Of a DNA stretch of 64,000 bases, positions 25,666 through 35,052 are shown piece after piece. The DNA is from Bacillota bacterium. Lineage in GTDB: Bacteria; Bacillota; Clostridia; Lachnospirales; Lachnospiraceae. The stretch is from the NCBI GenBank assembly GCA_023402845.1, contig JAEYFP010000026.1, positions 12,745-76,744 on the forward strand, given 5' to 3'. The notes under the pieces are model-generated. The model ran no database searches. It saw nothing but the letters and a program-made list of their open reading frames with translations, and had not been told where the DNA came from. How positions within the stretch are numbered: position 1 is the stretch's first letter; every line of letters begins with the position of its first letter. Both the position numbers and the translations under genes were made by a program.

Positions 25666-26918
25666 AAATCAAGGTTACTCCTGTCTTGTTCGATACCGTC
25701 GGCATTTTCACTCGTTCCGCCGATGATCACATCTGCACATCGCCCGAGAGCAAACCAAAAAATCGGAGCGGCGAGCTGAAAGGATAGAATATTTGAACCG
25801 ACCGATTGCAGCAGCGCAATCGCTATGATTCCAAGCTCCGTGTAGCAAGCCTTCAAATTTCGGATACCCTTTGTAAAGATCAAAATAAGCAGATAAAGAA
25901 AAATAGAAAAGCCCAGAATGCCTTCCTCGCAAAACATCTTGATCAGGCCGCCGTCTGCGATCACGTGCGTCCCTTCAAAATCCAGTGCCTTATGTCCGTT
26001 TGCACCAAGCCCGTTGCCGAACCAATAGCTGTACATGTTGTTAACGGCGGCTACCCACTGTTCACTCCTCTGTCCGATTGCTCCCGGCAGAGAAACGAGA
26101 CGGTAATAAATTTTCATAACGACTTCAAAGGAGACAAGGCACAGCCCCAGAAAAGCCGCCAAAATCGCTGCGCACTCGATAAAAAAATACTTCTTTTTTA
26201 GAAGCCTGAATTCAAAAAACACCAGCTGATTTACATAAATGACTACAAGGATCGCCACAACCATCGCCGAGCGCTGGTTACTGAGCAGAGCAAATACGAA
26301 ATTCAGCGCAAAAAAGAGGATTCCTGTCTTACGTTCCCTCTTCTCCATCAAAAAATAGGAAGCGGCCAGCATCCCGCATACCGCCAGAAAGCCCAAAATT
26401 GTACTTCCGATGACAGAATGCATCCGAATGCGCATCGTCGGTGCATCCGCCTTGGAAATATAGCTCCATTTGAGAAGATAATCCAAATAAAACTGAGGCG
26501 CCGTAATATAAAGCAGCAGTCCGGCGATACAAATGATAAATACCGCCAGAAGAAATTTTTTATAAAAATCCTTCGTCCGTTCCCCTGCCGTCCTTCCTGT
26601 CATATAAAACAGGACGGGCAATACGGAATTCGCAAATTCATCCGCATAAATTTTCGCGGGCAGCCCGCTCCTCGTGAGCCAGATGACCGAAAGCAGATTA
26701 TAAATAAAATAGGCAGCCACCAGCCAGTCAAGCGTATGGTGAAAGGAAATCCGTTTTTTTAAAATAAGTTCCGCAGCCATACCGAGCATCAGAAGCGCCG
26801 CAAAAACTCCCGGGCGCATTGCATCCACAAACAGTGTCAGCAAATAGCCAAACATGACAAGCGTATAATACCACTCAAATAAATTCCAGTTTTTTATTTG
26901 TTTGACATCTGTTTTCAT
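25662..26918 (-). CDS. wzy: Wzy-type polysaccharide polymerase (copy 1)
   Basis: A 418-residue polytopic protein with about eleven helices and a larger outer loop near residue 300 (GAIGQRSEQWVAAVNNMYSY and WFGNGLGANGHKALD). This pattern, an RxEQW motif and a GxGLGxN stretch in the big loop, is typical of O-antigen ligase/polymerase proteins, which join repeat units outside the membrane. The ATG at 26918 overlaps the previous stop (ATGA); GGAGGT lies 12 bases ahead. It is one of three such proteins in the operon, and the least similar to the other two. Confidence 0.83.
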   Translation of the reverse strand: MKTDVKQIKNWNLFEWYYTLVMFGYLLTLFVDAMRPGVFAALLMLGMAAELILKKRISFHHTLDWLVAAYFIYNLLSVIWLTRSGLPAKIYADEFANSVLPVLFYMTGRTAGERTKDFYKKFLLAVFIICIAGLLLYITAPQFYLDYLLKWSYISKADAPTMRIRMHSVIGSTILGFLAVCGMLAASYFLMEKRERKTGILFFALNFVFALLSNQRSAMVVAILVVIYVNQLVFFEFRLLKKKYFFIECAAILAAFLGLCLVSFEVVMKIYYRLVSLPGAIGQRSEQWVAAVNNMYSYWFGNGLGANGHKALDFEGTHVIADGGLIKMFCEEGILGFSIFLYLLILIFTKGIRNLKACYTELGIIAIALLQSVGSNILSFQLAAPIFWFALGRCADVIIGGTSENADGIEQDRSNLDL

Positions 26919-28027
26919 CCTACAGACAATACCTCCTTCACCACACACTCCCAACTGCACGGATTATTCCCCTGCTGCCCCTGAACCGAACCGGAATCCT
27001 TATACACTGACAACTCCGGCACCTCCTTCCATTTCATTTCGCCTCTGATTGCGCGCTCCATAAGCACCGCAAGCTCCTTTGGCTGAAACGGGTTAAAATA
27101 GTAGGCGTTTTCGTACCCGGCAAGCACCTCCCGGCAAAACGGACAGTCCGAAGCAAAAATCACGGTGCCAGTCTGCCTCGCCTCCGCAGGCGGATATCCG
27201 AAAGTTTCAATATAAGAAGGAAAAATTAAAATTCGCTCTCCGTAGAGCCGATAAACTTCCTCACGGGAAATCCTGCCCCGATAACTCATATTCTGATACC
27301 GATTATCGTAGTTTATACAGCCGTCTGCCTCTCTTTGTGTAAGAGTCAGCGCGATCTCAAAATCTGTGATTCCTTTTTGATTGAGCAGCTTTGCAGCCTC
27401 TGCGATACATGCGTGATTTTTATATAAAATATCGCCCGACGGAAAGAAAAACCGGTGTCTGTCCGGCCCATCCCCAGACAGCTTCACATCCGGGCGCTCT
27501 ACATCCGGCATAATCTTTACAACCTTCTCAGGCCTTACATGTGTCTTTTTTATAACGGCCTCCCGCATCCACTGCGTCTGCACGATCGTCTTGTCCGCAC
27601 GCTTAACTGCGCTGTCGATCATCGCTCCGATCAGATATTGATAAACGGCGTACTCCCGCTCCTTCGGTTTTAAAAATGAAAAGCGTTTCCATTTCTGAAA
27701 TCCGAGCGGCTGATGCACATAAACGACCTGCTTTCCGCGGTATCCTCTTGTCAATGTATTCTGCATGGAAAATACGATGTCGGGTTTTAATGCACGAATA
27801 TAGGAAGTTCCTGTAAACAGGTCGAATTTCAGCCGGCTGAACCAACTTTTCTTCACGTCTGAAAGTACGCGCACCTGTATGCGCTCCGTCTCCTCTATAT
27901 AAGAATCCCCGAGCAGAAAAATCCATTCATGCGAGGAATCATGCGCCGCAACATACCGGTAAAAATCCTTCAAAACGGAAAGTGCTCCGGTCGTACTGGC
28001 CGCAATATCATTGACTACAATTCTCAT
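26915..28027 (-). CDS. GT4-family glycosyltransferase
   Basis: A 370-residue GT-B transferase. It opens MRIVVNDIAASTTGALSVL and continues with YVHQPLGFQKWKRFS in the acceptor domain. In the donor domain are FFPSGDILYKNHACIAEA and FPSYIETFGYPPAEARQTGT. The ATG at 28027 overlaps the CapG stop (ATGA). Its place directly after the three L-FucNAc genes makes it one candidate for using UDP-L-FucNAc, although the WbuB-like gene upstream of them is the better candidate. Confidence 0.84.
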   Translation of the reverse strand: MRIVVNDIAASTTGALSVLKDFYRYVAAHDSSHEWIFLLGDSYIEETERIQVRVLSDVKKSWFSRLKFDLFTGTSYIRALKPDIVFSMQNTLTRGYRGKQVVYVHQPLGFQKWKRFSFLKPKEREYAVYQYLIGAMIDSAVKRADKTIVQTQWMREAVIKKTHVRPEKVVKIMPDVERPDVKLSGDGPDRHRFFFPSGDILYKNHACIAEAAKLLNQKGITDFEIALTLTQREADGCINYDNRYQNMSYRGRISREEVYRLYGERILIFPSYIETFGYPPAEARQTGTVIFASDCPFCREVLAGYENAYYFNPFQPKELAVLMERAIRGEMKWKEVPELSVYKDSGSVQGQQGNNPCSWECVVKEVLSVG

Positions 28028-29151
28028 GCTTTGCACCAAACTGTCTTATTTACGATTTCTGTATAGCTTTGAATCAGCTTCACCACCTTGACTGAAACAT
28101 TTGTGTCCGCATAATCCGGTGGCATAACAACCTCCTCGCCGTTCTCATACATGGCTACCGCAAGCTCCGCCGCCTGTGCGACATCCCTGCCCCTGATGCC
28201 TCCGATGACAACGGTTCCCTTATCAAGCACCTCCGGCCGCTCCGTCGAGGTTCTGATCAGCACACCCGGAAAATGCAGCATTGCAGACTCCTCTGACAGC
28301 GTACCGCTGTCCGAAAGCACACAATACGCGTTCTTTTGCAGCTTATTATAGTCCAAAAAGCCAAACGGTTTCTCATTTCTCACAAGAGGATGAAACTCAA
28401 AATTCCGCAGCTCAATAAATTTCCTGGAACGCGGGTGCGTCGAATAGATCACGGGCATCTGATATTTCTCCGCGATATGATTAATTGAATTCATCAGCTC
28501 CATGAAATTTTCCTCGAGGTCAATATTTTCCTCCCGATGCGCCGACACAAGAATGTAACCATGAGGATTCAGACCCAGCCGATCCAGCACGTCGCTTTTC
28601 TCGATCCTTTCCATGTGGTCGCGCAGCACTTCCCGCATCGGGGAGCCTGTTACAAAAACCGTCTTCCCGTCAATGCCCTCTGATAGCAGGTAGCGCCTTG
28701 AATGCTCCGTATACGGCAGGTTGATGTCCGAAATATGGTCGATGATCTTTCTGTTAATCATCTCGGAAACATTCCAGTCCCAGCAGCGGTTGCCTGCTTC
28801 CATATGGAAGATGGGGATTTTTAAACGCTTCGCAGAAATAGCCGAAAGAGCCGAATTGGTATCGCCTAACAGCAGTACGGCATCCGGCATCACTTCTTTC
28901 ATCAACGCATAGGATTTTGCGATAATATTTCCCATCGTCTCGCCCAGATCCTCGCCGACACTCTCCAGATAATGATCCGGCTCCTGCAGCTTTAGATCCT
29001 CAAAAAATATCTGATTCAGCGTATAGTCATAATTTTGTCCGGTATGTACCAGCACATGGTCAAAATACTTGTCAGCGCATTTGATCACGGCGGAGAGCCG
29101 GATGATTTCGGGCCTTGTACCAACAATCGTCATTACTTTTAATTTTTCCAT
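28024..29151 (-). CDS. capG: UDP-L-FucNAc-forming 2-epimerase (CapG/FnlC/WbjD)
   Basis: A 375-residue non-hydrolysing UDP-sugar 2-epimerase. It begins KVMTIVGTRPEIIRLSAVI and has LLGDTNSALSA and the diagnostic FHMEAGNRCWDWNVSEMINR, where the CWD insert marks the CapG/FnlC/WbjD branch rather than WecB. SDSGTLSEESA is the UDP-binding block. It performs the last step from UDP-2-acetamido-2,6-dideoxy-L-talose to UDP-N-acetyl-L-fucosamine. CapE and CapF lie immediately upstream in pathway order, which makes the assignment strong. Confidence 0.92.
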   Translation of the reverse strand: MEKLKVMTIVGTRPEIIRLSAVIKCADKYFDHVLVHTGQNYDYTLNQIFFEDLKLQEPDHYLESVGEDLGETMGNIIAKSYALMKEVMPDAVLLLGDTNSALSAISAKRLKIPIFHMEAGNRCWDWNVSEMINRKIIDHISDINLPYTEHSRRYLLSEGIDGKTVFVTGSPMREVLRDHMERIEKSDVLDRLGLNPHGYILVSAHREENIDLEENFMELMNSINHIAEKYQMPVIYSTHPRSRKFIELRNFEFHPLVRNEKPFGFLDYNKLQKNAYCVLSDSGTLSEESAMLHFPGVLIRTSTERPEVLDKGTVVIGGIRGRDVAQAAELAVAMYENGEEVVMPPDYADTNVSVKVVKLIQSYTEIVNKTVWCKA

Positions 29152-30272
29152 CAGGACTCAGCCTCCACTTTTTCAAAATAGGTGTCCGGTTTCTCCGGAT
29201 CAAATGCTTCATTTGCCCACATAACCGTAATCAGATCCGTATCGCCTTCATTTGTGATACTGTGCGTGTAGCCCGTCGGGATATCCACGACCGTAAGCGC
29301 TTCGCCGGAAACATGATATTCGATGATTTCCGTTTCATCCACCTTGCGGAACCGGATACAGCCCGTTCCCTTCACGACAAGAAATTTTTCGTTTTTTGTA
29401 TGATGCCAGTGGTTGCCCTTTGTAATGCCCGGCCTGCTGATGTTGACTGATACCTGTCCTCTGTCCGGCGTCCTGATAAATTCCGTAAACGATCCGCGCT
29501 CATCCGCATGCATCGTAAGCGGATAGGAAAAACTGTCCTTCGGCAGATAACTCAAATACGTACTGTACAGCTTCTTTTCAAACTCATTGGAAACATCAGG
29601 CACTGTCAGGCTCGTTCTGCTTTTCTGAAAGGAATGCAGCAGCTCCGCTATTCTGCCAAGCTCAATTGTATGCACGGTAGGCACCGCGGCAAAATATCCG
29701 TTTCTGTTTTCTTTTCCATATAAAGCCGCAAAAAATTCCTCGATGACATCATCAATATAAACAAGGCTCATGACCCTCTTCGGATCATTGACCTGAATCT
29801 CAAGACCGTTTGCGATCTGATAGCAAAACGTCGCGACGGCGCTGTTATAATTCGGACGGCACCATTTGCCGAATACGTTCGGCAGCCGATAGACAATTGC
29901 TTTCGCACCTGTCTCCCCTGCATAGGAAAACAACAGCTCCTCGCCCGCCCGCTTGCTTCTTCCGTAAGCATTGTCAAGCTCCGCCTGAATCGAGGAGGTG
30001 ATGAGAACCGGCGCCAAATTCCGGTGCTCCTTTAATTTGCCGAGCAATACGGAGGTAAAGCCGAAATTGCCCTCCATAAATTCCTTTTCCTCCTGCGGTC
30101 TGTTGACACCCGCCAGATGAAATACAAAATCACAGTTTCTCGTATACTGATCGAGAAGCTCCTCCTCTGTGTCAATGTCATAGGAATAAACAGACGTATA
30201 GCCTCTGTTTTTCAATTCCGATATGAGATTTTTCCCGACAAAACCTTTGGCACCCGTCACTAAAATATTCAT
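29151..30272 (-). CDS. capF: Bifunctional epimerase/reductase with cupin (CapF/FnlB/WbjC)
   Basis: A 373-residue protein with two domains. Residues 1-245 are a short-chain dehydrogenase (MNILVTGAKGFVGKNLISEL, FHLAGVNRPQ, YGRSKRAGEELL). Residues 255-373 are a zinc cupin (RPGITKGNHWHHTKNEKFLV, PTGYTHSITN). In CapF the cupin epimerises C3 and the dehydrogenase reduces C4, the middle steps to UDP-L-FucNAc. I choose the ATG at 30272, with AAAGGGG eight bases upstream, leaving a 26-base gap after CapE. Confidence 0.92.
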   Translation of the reverse strand: MNILVTGAKGFVGKNLISELKNRGYTSVYSYDIDTEEELLDQYTRNCDFVFHLAGVNRPQEEKEFMEGNFGFTSVLLGKLKEHRNLAPVLITSSIQAELDNAYGRSKRAGEELLFSYAGETGAKAIVYRLPNVFGKWCRPNYNSAVATFCYQIANGLEIQVNDPKRVMSLVYIDDVIEEFFAALYGKENRNGYFAAVPTVHTIELGRIAELLHSFQKSRTSLTVPDVSNEFEKKLYSTYLSYLPKDSFSYPLTMHADERGSFTEFIRTPDRGQVSVNISRPGITKGNHWHHTKNEKFLVVKGTGCIRFRKVDETEIIEYHVSGEALTVVDIPTGYTHSITNEGDTDLITVMWANEAFDPEKPDTYFEKVEAES

Positions 30273-30298
30273 GCCCCAAACCCCTTTGCAGTCAATTC

Positions 30299-31321
30299 TC
30301 ACTTATTTTCCCATGCCAAAACTTCTTCTCTGATATAGGATAACGTAAGAAGCTTCTTCTTCACCTGCTCAACATCCAATATCTGTGTATTGTTCGAGTT
30401 GAACTCCGTCAGCTTTGTCCGCTCCTGATTGCCTTCTTTAAAATATTTATCATAATTCAAATCTCTCTGATCCGCCGGCACCCTGTAGAATCCGCCCATA
30501 TCGAACGCACGGGCACATTCTTCATTTGTCAGAAGCGTCTCGTATATCTTCTCGCCGTGTCGGATTCCGATCACCTGAACTTCGTTATCTGCATGGAACA
30601 GCTCCCTGACCGCCTGCGCAAGCACCTCGATCGTGCATGCCGGCGCCTTCTGCACCATAATATCGCCTGCATCCGCATTTTCAAATGCAAACAACACCAG
30701 CTCCACCGCTTCCTCCAGACTCATAATAAAACGTGTCATCTTCGGCTCTGTCACAGTCAGCGGGCTTCCCGCCTTAATCTGTTCGATAAACAGCGGAATA
30801 ACCGAGCCGCGCGAGCACATGACGTTTCCATACCTTGTTCCGCAAATCAGCGTCTGTTTGGGATCGACCGTCCGGGATTTGGCCACAAACACCTTTTCCA
30901 TCATCGCCTTGCTCGTCCCCATCGCATTGACCGGATAAGCGGCTTTATCGGTGGAAAGGCAGATGACTTTTTTCACACGGGCTTCGATCGCCGCGCTCAA
31001 TACATTGTCAGTTCCGATTACATTCGTACGTACGGCCTCCATCGGAAAAAATTCACAGCTCGGCACCTGCTTTAATGCCGCTGCATGAAAAATATAGTCC
31101 ACACCATGCATCGCATCCTTAACACTTTGCGGATTTCTGACATCTCCAATATAATATTTGATTTTGGGATTATGATATTGGTGACGCATATCATCCTGCT
31201 TCTTTTCATCTCTGCTGAAAATGCGGATCTCACGAATATCCGTATCCAGAAACCGGTTCAGCACTGCGCTTCCAAAGGAGCCGGTTCCTCCTGTGATCAA
31301 TAACGTCGTTCCTTCAAACAT
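30299..31321 (-). CDS. capE: UDP-GlcNAc 4,6-dehydratase/5-epimerase (CapE/FnlA/WbjB)
   Basis: A 340-residue soluble dehydratase. TLLITGGTGSFGSAVLNRFL is the NAD-binding loop; HAAALKQVPSCEF and LSTDKAAYPVNAMGTSKAMM hold the active site, where methionine replaces the usual tyrosine of the YxxxK pair, as in the FlaA1/PseB/CapE group. The C-terminal block YRVPADQRDLNYDKYF is specific to CapE/FnlA rather than PseB. It makes the L-arabino 4-keto sugar that CapF reduces. The same intermediate type is used in pseudaminate synthesis, so it could be shared with the nonulosonate genes. Confidence 0.92.
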   Translation of the reverse strand: MFEGTTLLITGGTGSFGSAVLNRFLDTDIREIRIFSRDEKKQDDMRHQYHNPKIKYYIGDVRNPQSVKDAMHGVDYIFHAAALKQVPSCEFFPMEAVRTNVIGTDNVLSAAIEARVKKVICLSTDKAAYPVNAMGTSKAMMEKVFVAKSRTVDPKQTLICGTRYGNVMCSRGSVIPLFIEQIKAGSPLTVTEPKMTRFIMSLEEAVELVLFAFENADAGDIMVQKAPACTIEVLAQAVRELFHADNEVQVIGIRHGEKIYETLLTNEECARAFDMGGFYRVPADQRDLNYDKYFKEGNQERTKLTEFNSNNTQILDVEQVKKKLLTLSYIREEVLAWENK

Positions 31322-31342
31322 TTACTTTTCCTTCCATTCCTT

Positions 31343-32584
31343 TTAATCGTTACCGCATGACCTGCTGCCCCAGTTTTCGATCAGCTCTGCCGAGCGGCAA
31401 ACATCAAAATGCTCCTTCAGATATCGTCTGCCGTTGCTTCCGAGCCGTCTGCGAAGCGCTTCATCCGCGCAAAGGCGTTCCACATTTTCGCAGAAAGCAT
31501 CTAAATCATCTGAGGCACACCACAAACCGCAGTCCGCTTCCTCAGTCAAAAGCTCCTTTACATCCGTACTTCGATCCGTACAGGCCAGCATCGGCTTGGC
31601 CGCAGCCATATAACCGAGCATCCTCGACGGATAATTGGGAATCGTAAACCGAATATCAAGGGATATCATGCCGACATCGCAGTCCGCCATCAGGCGGTCA
31701 TACTCCCTTGGCGGCAAAAAGCTGATAAAACGGGCATTCGGGCTATCCCCAAAAGCCTTTTTCACCTTTTCCTGCTCGCTGCCTTCGCCGACAAACAAAA
31801 ATTCCGCCTGCTTACAGGCGCGCATTCTGGGAGAGTTCACCGCTTGGATCAAAAAATCCAGCGCCTGCGGTTTTCCGAGATTTCCTCCAAAAACAAAACG
31901 TACCTTTTTCTCCCGCAAATTTTTCTCACTGCCTGCGTGATGTGCCTCACTCGGCTCTAAGGCTTTCTCTTCATCATCCTCAATCGGCAGCACCTTCATC
32001 GTATTCGGAAACAAAATCAGTCTGCTTTCATCAATTTCCGGATGATGTTTCCTCATGTATCTCAAATTGCCCTGTGACATACAGCCGATCATATCCGATA
32101 AGCTGTACAGCCGTTCTTCCTTCTTTTTAAAAAAGCGGTGCAGCAGCCCGTTCTCTTTAAAGAGGCCGATATCCACTGCGTTCTGCGGAAAAATATCCTT
32201 TAACATTAAGAAAGTTTTACAGCCAAACTGTTTTTTACAATATTTAATCACACTTGCAAACGTCACGGGCGGTGTCGCATAAATAACTAGGTCATAATGC
32301 GCGTTTCTGATAAATTTCCGGATTGCGTATCGCATACACGGCTCTATTTTCAGCGTATTGATGCCCTTCACAAGAAAATTAACCTGAAACAACTCTCCGA
32401 CCCTTACCCTGATCAGTTTTGTCCCCTGATAGGAAACAACATCCGACCGTTTCAGATTTTTCCTGCCGGTGACGAGCGCGATTGTCACCTTGTGTCCTCT
32501 CTCCAGCAATTCGTTAATCAGATCTGAATAAATTCCCGGAGCTTTCAGGTCCGGCTTACTCATTGTCAGATACAGTATGTCCAT
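31343..32584 (-). CDS. GT4 glycosyltransferase, probable L-FucNAc transferase (WbuB-like)
   Basis: A 413-residue GT4 enzyme opening MDILYLTMSKPDLKAPGIYS. It includes VIYATPPVTFASVIKYCKKQ and MLKDIFPQNAVDIGLF, both typical of WbuB/WbjE-type transferases encoded beside fnlA-C genes and known to move L-FucNAc. The donor half has FVFGGNLGKPQALDFLIQA and a VGMISLDIRFTIPNYPSRML stretch. It directly precedes CapE, matching the arrangement in FucNAc loci of other bacteria. GAGGAA lies six bases before the ATG; it overlaps the ATP-grasp gene by 19 bases. Confidence 0.83.
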   Translation of the reverse strand: MDILYLTMSKPDLKAPGIYSDLINELLERGHKVTIALVTGRKNLKRSDVVSYQGTKLIRVRVGELFQVNFLVKGINTLKIEPCMRYAIRKFIRNAHYDLVIYATPPVTFASVIKYCKKQFGCKTFLMLKDIFPQNAVDIGLFKENGLLHRFFKKKEERLYSLSDMIGCMSQGNLRYMRKHHPEIDESRLILFPNTMKVLPIEDDEEKALEPSEAHHAGSEKNLREKKVRFVFGGNLGKPQALDFLIQAVNSPRMRACKQAEFLFVGEGSEQEKVKKAFGDSPNARFISFLPPREYDRLMADCDVGMISLDIRFTIPNYPSRMLGYMAAAKPMLACTDRSTDVKELLTEEADCGLWCASDDLDAFCENVERLCADEALRRRLGSNGRRYLKEHFDVCRSAELIENWGSRSCGND

Positions 32585-33582
32585 AGCATTTCCTCGACTT
32601 GCTCCTCGATGTCTTTCCGGTGCTTGATTACAACGCTGTCATACATCATCATCAGCACATCTTCTTCATACTTCCCAAACTCCGGCTTGTTCTCGATCCC
32701 GTTCATATTATTTTCTATCAGCTTGATAAAATTCACACCGCAGCCGAACGCATGCAAATAAGCGCCGCCGAAACGCGGATTGATTTCTGATAAATAGTAC
32801 TCGCCATCCATATAGAAAAAGTCCATGTCGATCGGACCATTGAACTTAAACGCCGAGACGATCTGTTCGATCACACCAAAAAGCTTCTCGTCCTTAAAGG
32901 AAACCGTCTTATTTGCACCCCCTATTTTCGTCTCCAGCTTTTTCTTTGTAAAAATACTGACAGCCTTATGACTGATTGTATCCACATATACATCCGCATC
33001 CAGATCAATTCCCTGCATAAACTGCTGAATGATCAGCGTCTGATCCGCATGACAGGCAATTTTCAACTCCTGAGCGGTCTCGATTTTTTTCGCTCCGACA
33101 CTTCCGCTTCCCGTACGCGGCTTTACAAAAACAGGAAAGCTGATGGTTCCCGCCTCATACGCCTTTGTAAACGAGTCCAGCGTCCCAAACGTCATTGCCG
33201 TACGGATACCCTGTTTAACCAAAAAGCGATCCATCAAAAATTTATCAAAGCAGAGGCTCGCCGTTTCCGGATAGGGTGCCAATACCTCCACACCGATCTT
33301 CTCAAACTTCTCCCGATTCTTTGCAAGAATCGCAATTTCCGGATCGATCAGCGTCGTTACCGCACCGACCTGCTCCTTTTTACAGATATCCAAAATAATC
33401 GGAATGTAGTTTTCCTCCACAATTTTCGGCACAATATACTGCTTATCCGCAAAATATAGTCCGGGTGCCGTACTTGTATTATCTGTCGCGATAATTTTTG
33501 CATTGACATCCAGAGATTTTCTAAAATCCTTAACAAGATCGCCGCGCCTGCCGACGCTGCAGAACAAAATATTATTGCCCAT
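32566..33582 (-). CDS. ATP-grasp ligase, CarB-like (copy B)
   Basis: A 338-residue ATP-grasp protein. The N-terminal pre-ATP domain reads NILFCSVGRRGDLVKDF and TDNTSTAPGLYFADKQYIVP. The ATP-binding part has FPVFVKPRTGSGSVGAKKI, and the metal site is DMDFFYMDGEYYLSEINPRF followed by GGAYLHAFGCGVNF. Such enzymes join a carboxylate (amino acid or other acid) to an amine or thiol via an acyl phosphate. A clear paralog lies at 35030, with a LicD and a HAD gene in between. In this setting it probably decorates a sugar amine or a LicD-added group. That is inference. Confidence 0.82.
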   Translation of the reverse strand: MGNNILFCSVGRRGDLVKDFRKSLDVNAKIIATDNTSTAPGLYFADKQYIVPKIVEENYIPIILDICKKEQVGAVTTLIDPEIAILAKNREKFEKIGVEVLAPYPETASLCFDKFLMDRFLVKQGIRTAMTFGTLDSFTKAYEAGTISFPVFVKPRTGSGSVGAKKIETAQELKIACHADQTLIIQQFMQGIDLDADVYVDTISHKAVSIFTKKKLETKIGGANKTVSFKDEKLFGVIEQIVSAFKFNGPIDMDFFYMDGEYYLSEINPRFGGAYLHAFGCGVNFIKLIENNMNGIENKPEFGKYEEDVLMMMYDSVVIKHRKDIEEQVEEMLWTYCI

Positions 33583-33611
33583 CGTTTCGTCCTTCCGATA
33601 TAGGAAAATTT

Positions 33612-34370
33612 TTATTTCAAATTTACTTGCGGAACCGATACATAGTAATTTTCTTTTGCCGGCGTCAGATAATTGTCACCGTAGTTGATTTTCAAATACA
33701 TATCCCAATTTTTCGGAGCAAAGAGCATCGCATCCTCAAACTGCATCCGCTGTGTATCCTTCCAGTAATCCCGGTCGAATTCATAATGGATAAACCGGTA
33801 CAGGTCATTGCTCCAAAAACACTTTTGCGATGCTTCACAGCTTCCGTATACACTCATTTTTTTATAAAAGGAAAGCAGCTTTTTTTCCGAAAAAAGCTTG
33901 CCGAGCGTGCCGGTCACTCCGACAAGCAGCTTGCCTTTTAAGCTGTAGGCACTCAGATCCACATCCGTCTTTGCCATCCCCTGCAGGAGCTTTAGCATAA
34001 ACAGCTTATATTTCTTTTTAAGTAAAGAATTCGGCAGATAATCAATAATAAAAATATCAACCCGTGCATCCGGTTCTTCCATTCTGCACACCTTCGGCAC
34101 ACGATCCGTATCATTCAAATAAAAGCCTGCCTGCTTAAGATATGGGGGTGCACACCGCTCAAACCGGTCAAACTCCTCGCGGTACATCATGATATCCGCA
34201 TCGTCATCCCACGGAATAAAGCCTTTGTCCCGCACTGCGCCGAGCAAAGTTCCTCCCTGCATGAAATAACTGATTTGCTCCTTATCGCAAATCTCATCTA
34301 TGAGTTTTAACATCTCAAGATCTATTTTATGCAGCTCCTCAAGATTCGCCTGCTTTGAAAGCTTTCCCAT
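33612..34370 (-). CDS. LicD-family nucleotidyltransferase-fold transferase
   Basis: A 252-residue LicD protein. The signature FMQGGTLLGAVRDKGFIPWD followed by DDADIMM gives the catalytic aspartates, and RVDIFIIDYLP the second block. LicD proteins transfer phosphocholine or related phospho-groups from CDP-linked donors onto surface glycans. No choline kinase or cytidylyltransferase (LicA, LicC) is in the window, so the donor is open. The gene overlaps the HAD gene by 32 bases; GAGGG lies eight bases before the ATG. Confidence 0.86.
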   Translation of the reverse strand: MGKLSKQANLEELHKIDLEMLKLIDEICDKEQISYFMQGGTLLGAVRDKGFIPWDDDADIMMYREEFDRFERCAPPYLKQAGFYLNDTDRVPKVCRMEEPDARVDIFIIDYLPNSLLKKKYKLFMLKLLQGMAKTDVDLSAYSLKGKLLVGVTGTLGKLFSEKKLLSFYKKMSVYGSCEASQKCFWSNDLYRFIHYEFDRDYWKDTQRMQFEDAMLFAPKNWDMYLKINYGDNYLTPAKENYYVSVPQVNLK

Positions 34371-35052
34371 TTTCTGATCCCTCTGTAAGCGGAAGCAGCT
34401 CGAAAAGAGAGCTGATCCGCATTTTTTCCTTTATTCCGCCCAGATAAGCGCGATCCCGGTAAACACCGTTTCCGCGATCGATCCTGATCGTCAGGATCGG
34501 GTAATCCTTTCCGATATAAAAATCCTTTTCCGGGTTGTCGCCGACATAAATCATTTCGGAAAACTCAAATCCAAATGCTTCCTTCATCAGGAAAAATGAC
34601 CTTTCATCAGGCTTCCAATAATCACGTCCGAGCGTATCGGTCAAAATAATTTTATCAAATAGATCCGCTGCCTTTAATGCCGCAATCTTATTTTTCTGTG
34701 TTACGGCATAGCCGTCGGAAATGACACCGAGCTTAACACCGCTCTCACGCAAAGCTTTAAGCGTCGGCAAAACATCCTCAAAAAAGGAAATCTCAGGAAA
34801 ATGAGACCGATATTCTCCGACAAGCGTAAGAATATCCTCCTTTTCATAGGAAATTCCATGCGCATTAAGAAGCCTGTTAAATACATGTTTCGTATCTGCT
34901 TTGTAGAGTACAAGCAGCTCCTCATACAAATCCTCCCGCGAAAGTCCGCAGCGCCCGGACAGCAGATTTGCGACCGTCCTATAGCCGCTTTTTATAAAAT
35001 CTTCCTCGGCAATCAGTGTGTCATCCAAATCAAACAGAACTGCTTTCTTCAT
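34339..35052 (-). CDS. HAD-superfamily phosphatase
   Basis: A 237-residue HAD subfamily IA hydrolase. All four motifs are visible: VLFDLDDTLI near the start, GVISDGYA, the lysine in DYWKPDERSF and YVGDNPEKDF. The ATG at 35052 follows GGAG by seven bases and overlaps the preceding ATP-grasp gene by 23 bases. Its cap helices are of the standard size. Within a block of two ATP-grasp proteins and a LicD it may dephosphorylate a precursor of the decorating group. The substrate is unknown. Confidence 0.82.
   Translation of the reverse strand: MKKAVLFDLDDTLIAEEDFIKSGYRTVANLLSGRCGLSREDLYEELLVLYKADTKHVFNRLLNAHGISYEKEDILTLVGEYRSHFPEISFFEDVLPTLKALRESGVKLGVISDGYAVTQKNKIAALKAADLFDKIILTDTLGRDYWKPDERSFFLMKEAFGFEFSEMIYVGDNPEKDFYIGKDYPILTIRIDRGNGVYRDRAYLGGIKEKMRISSLFELLPLTEGSENGKAFKAGES

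Noticed and set aside
30557..31075. A 172-codon plus-strand frame
   Set aside because: Antisense to the well-supported CapE gene, with no start signal.
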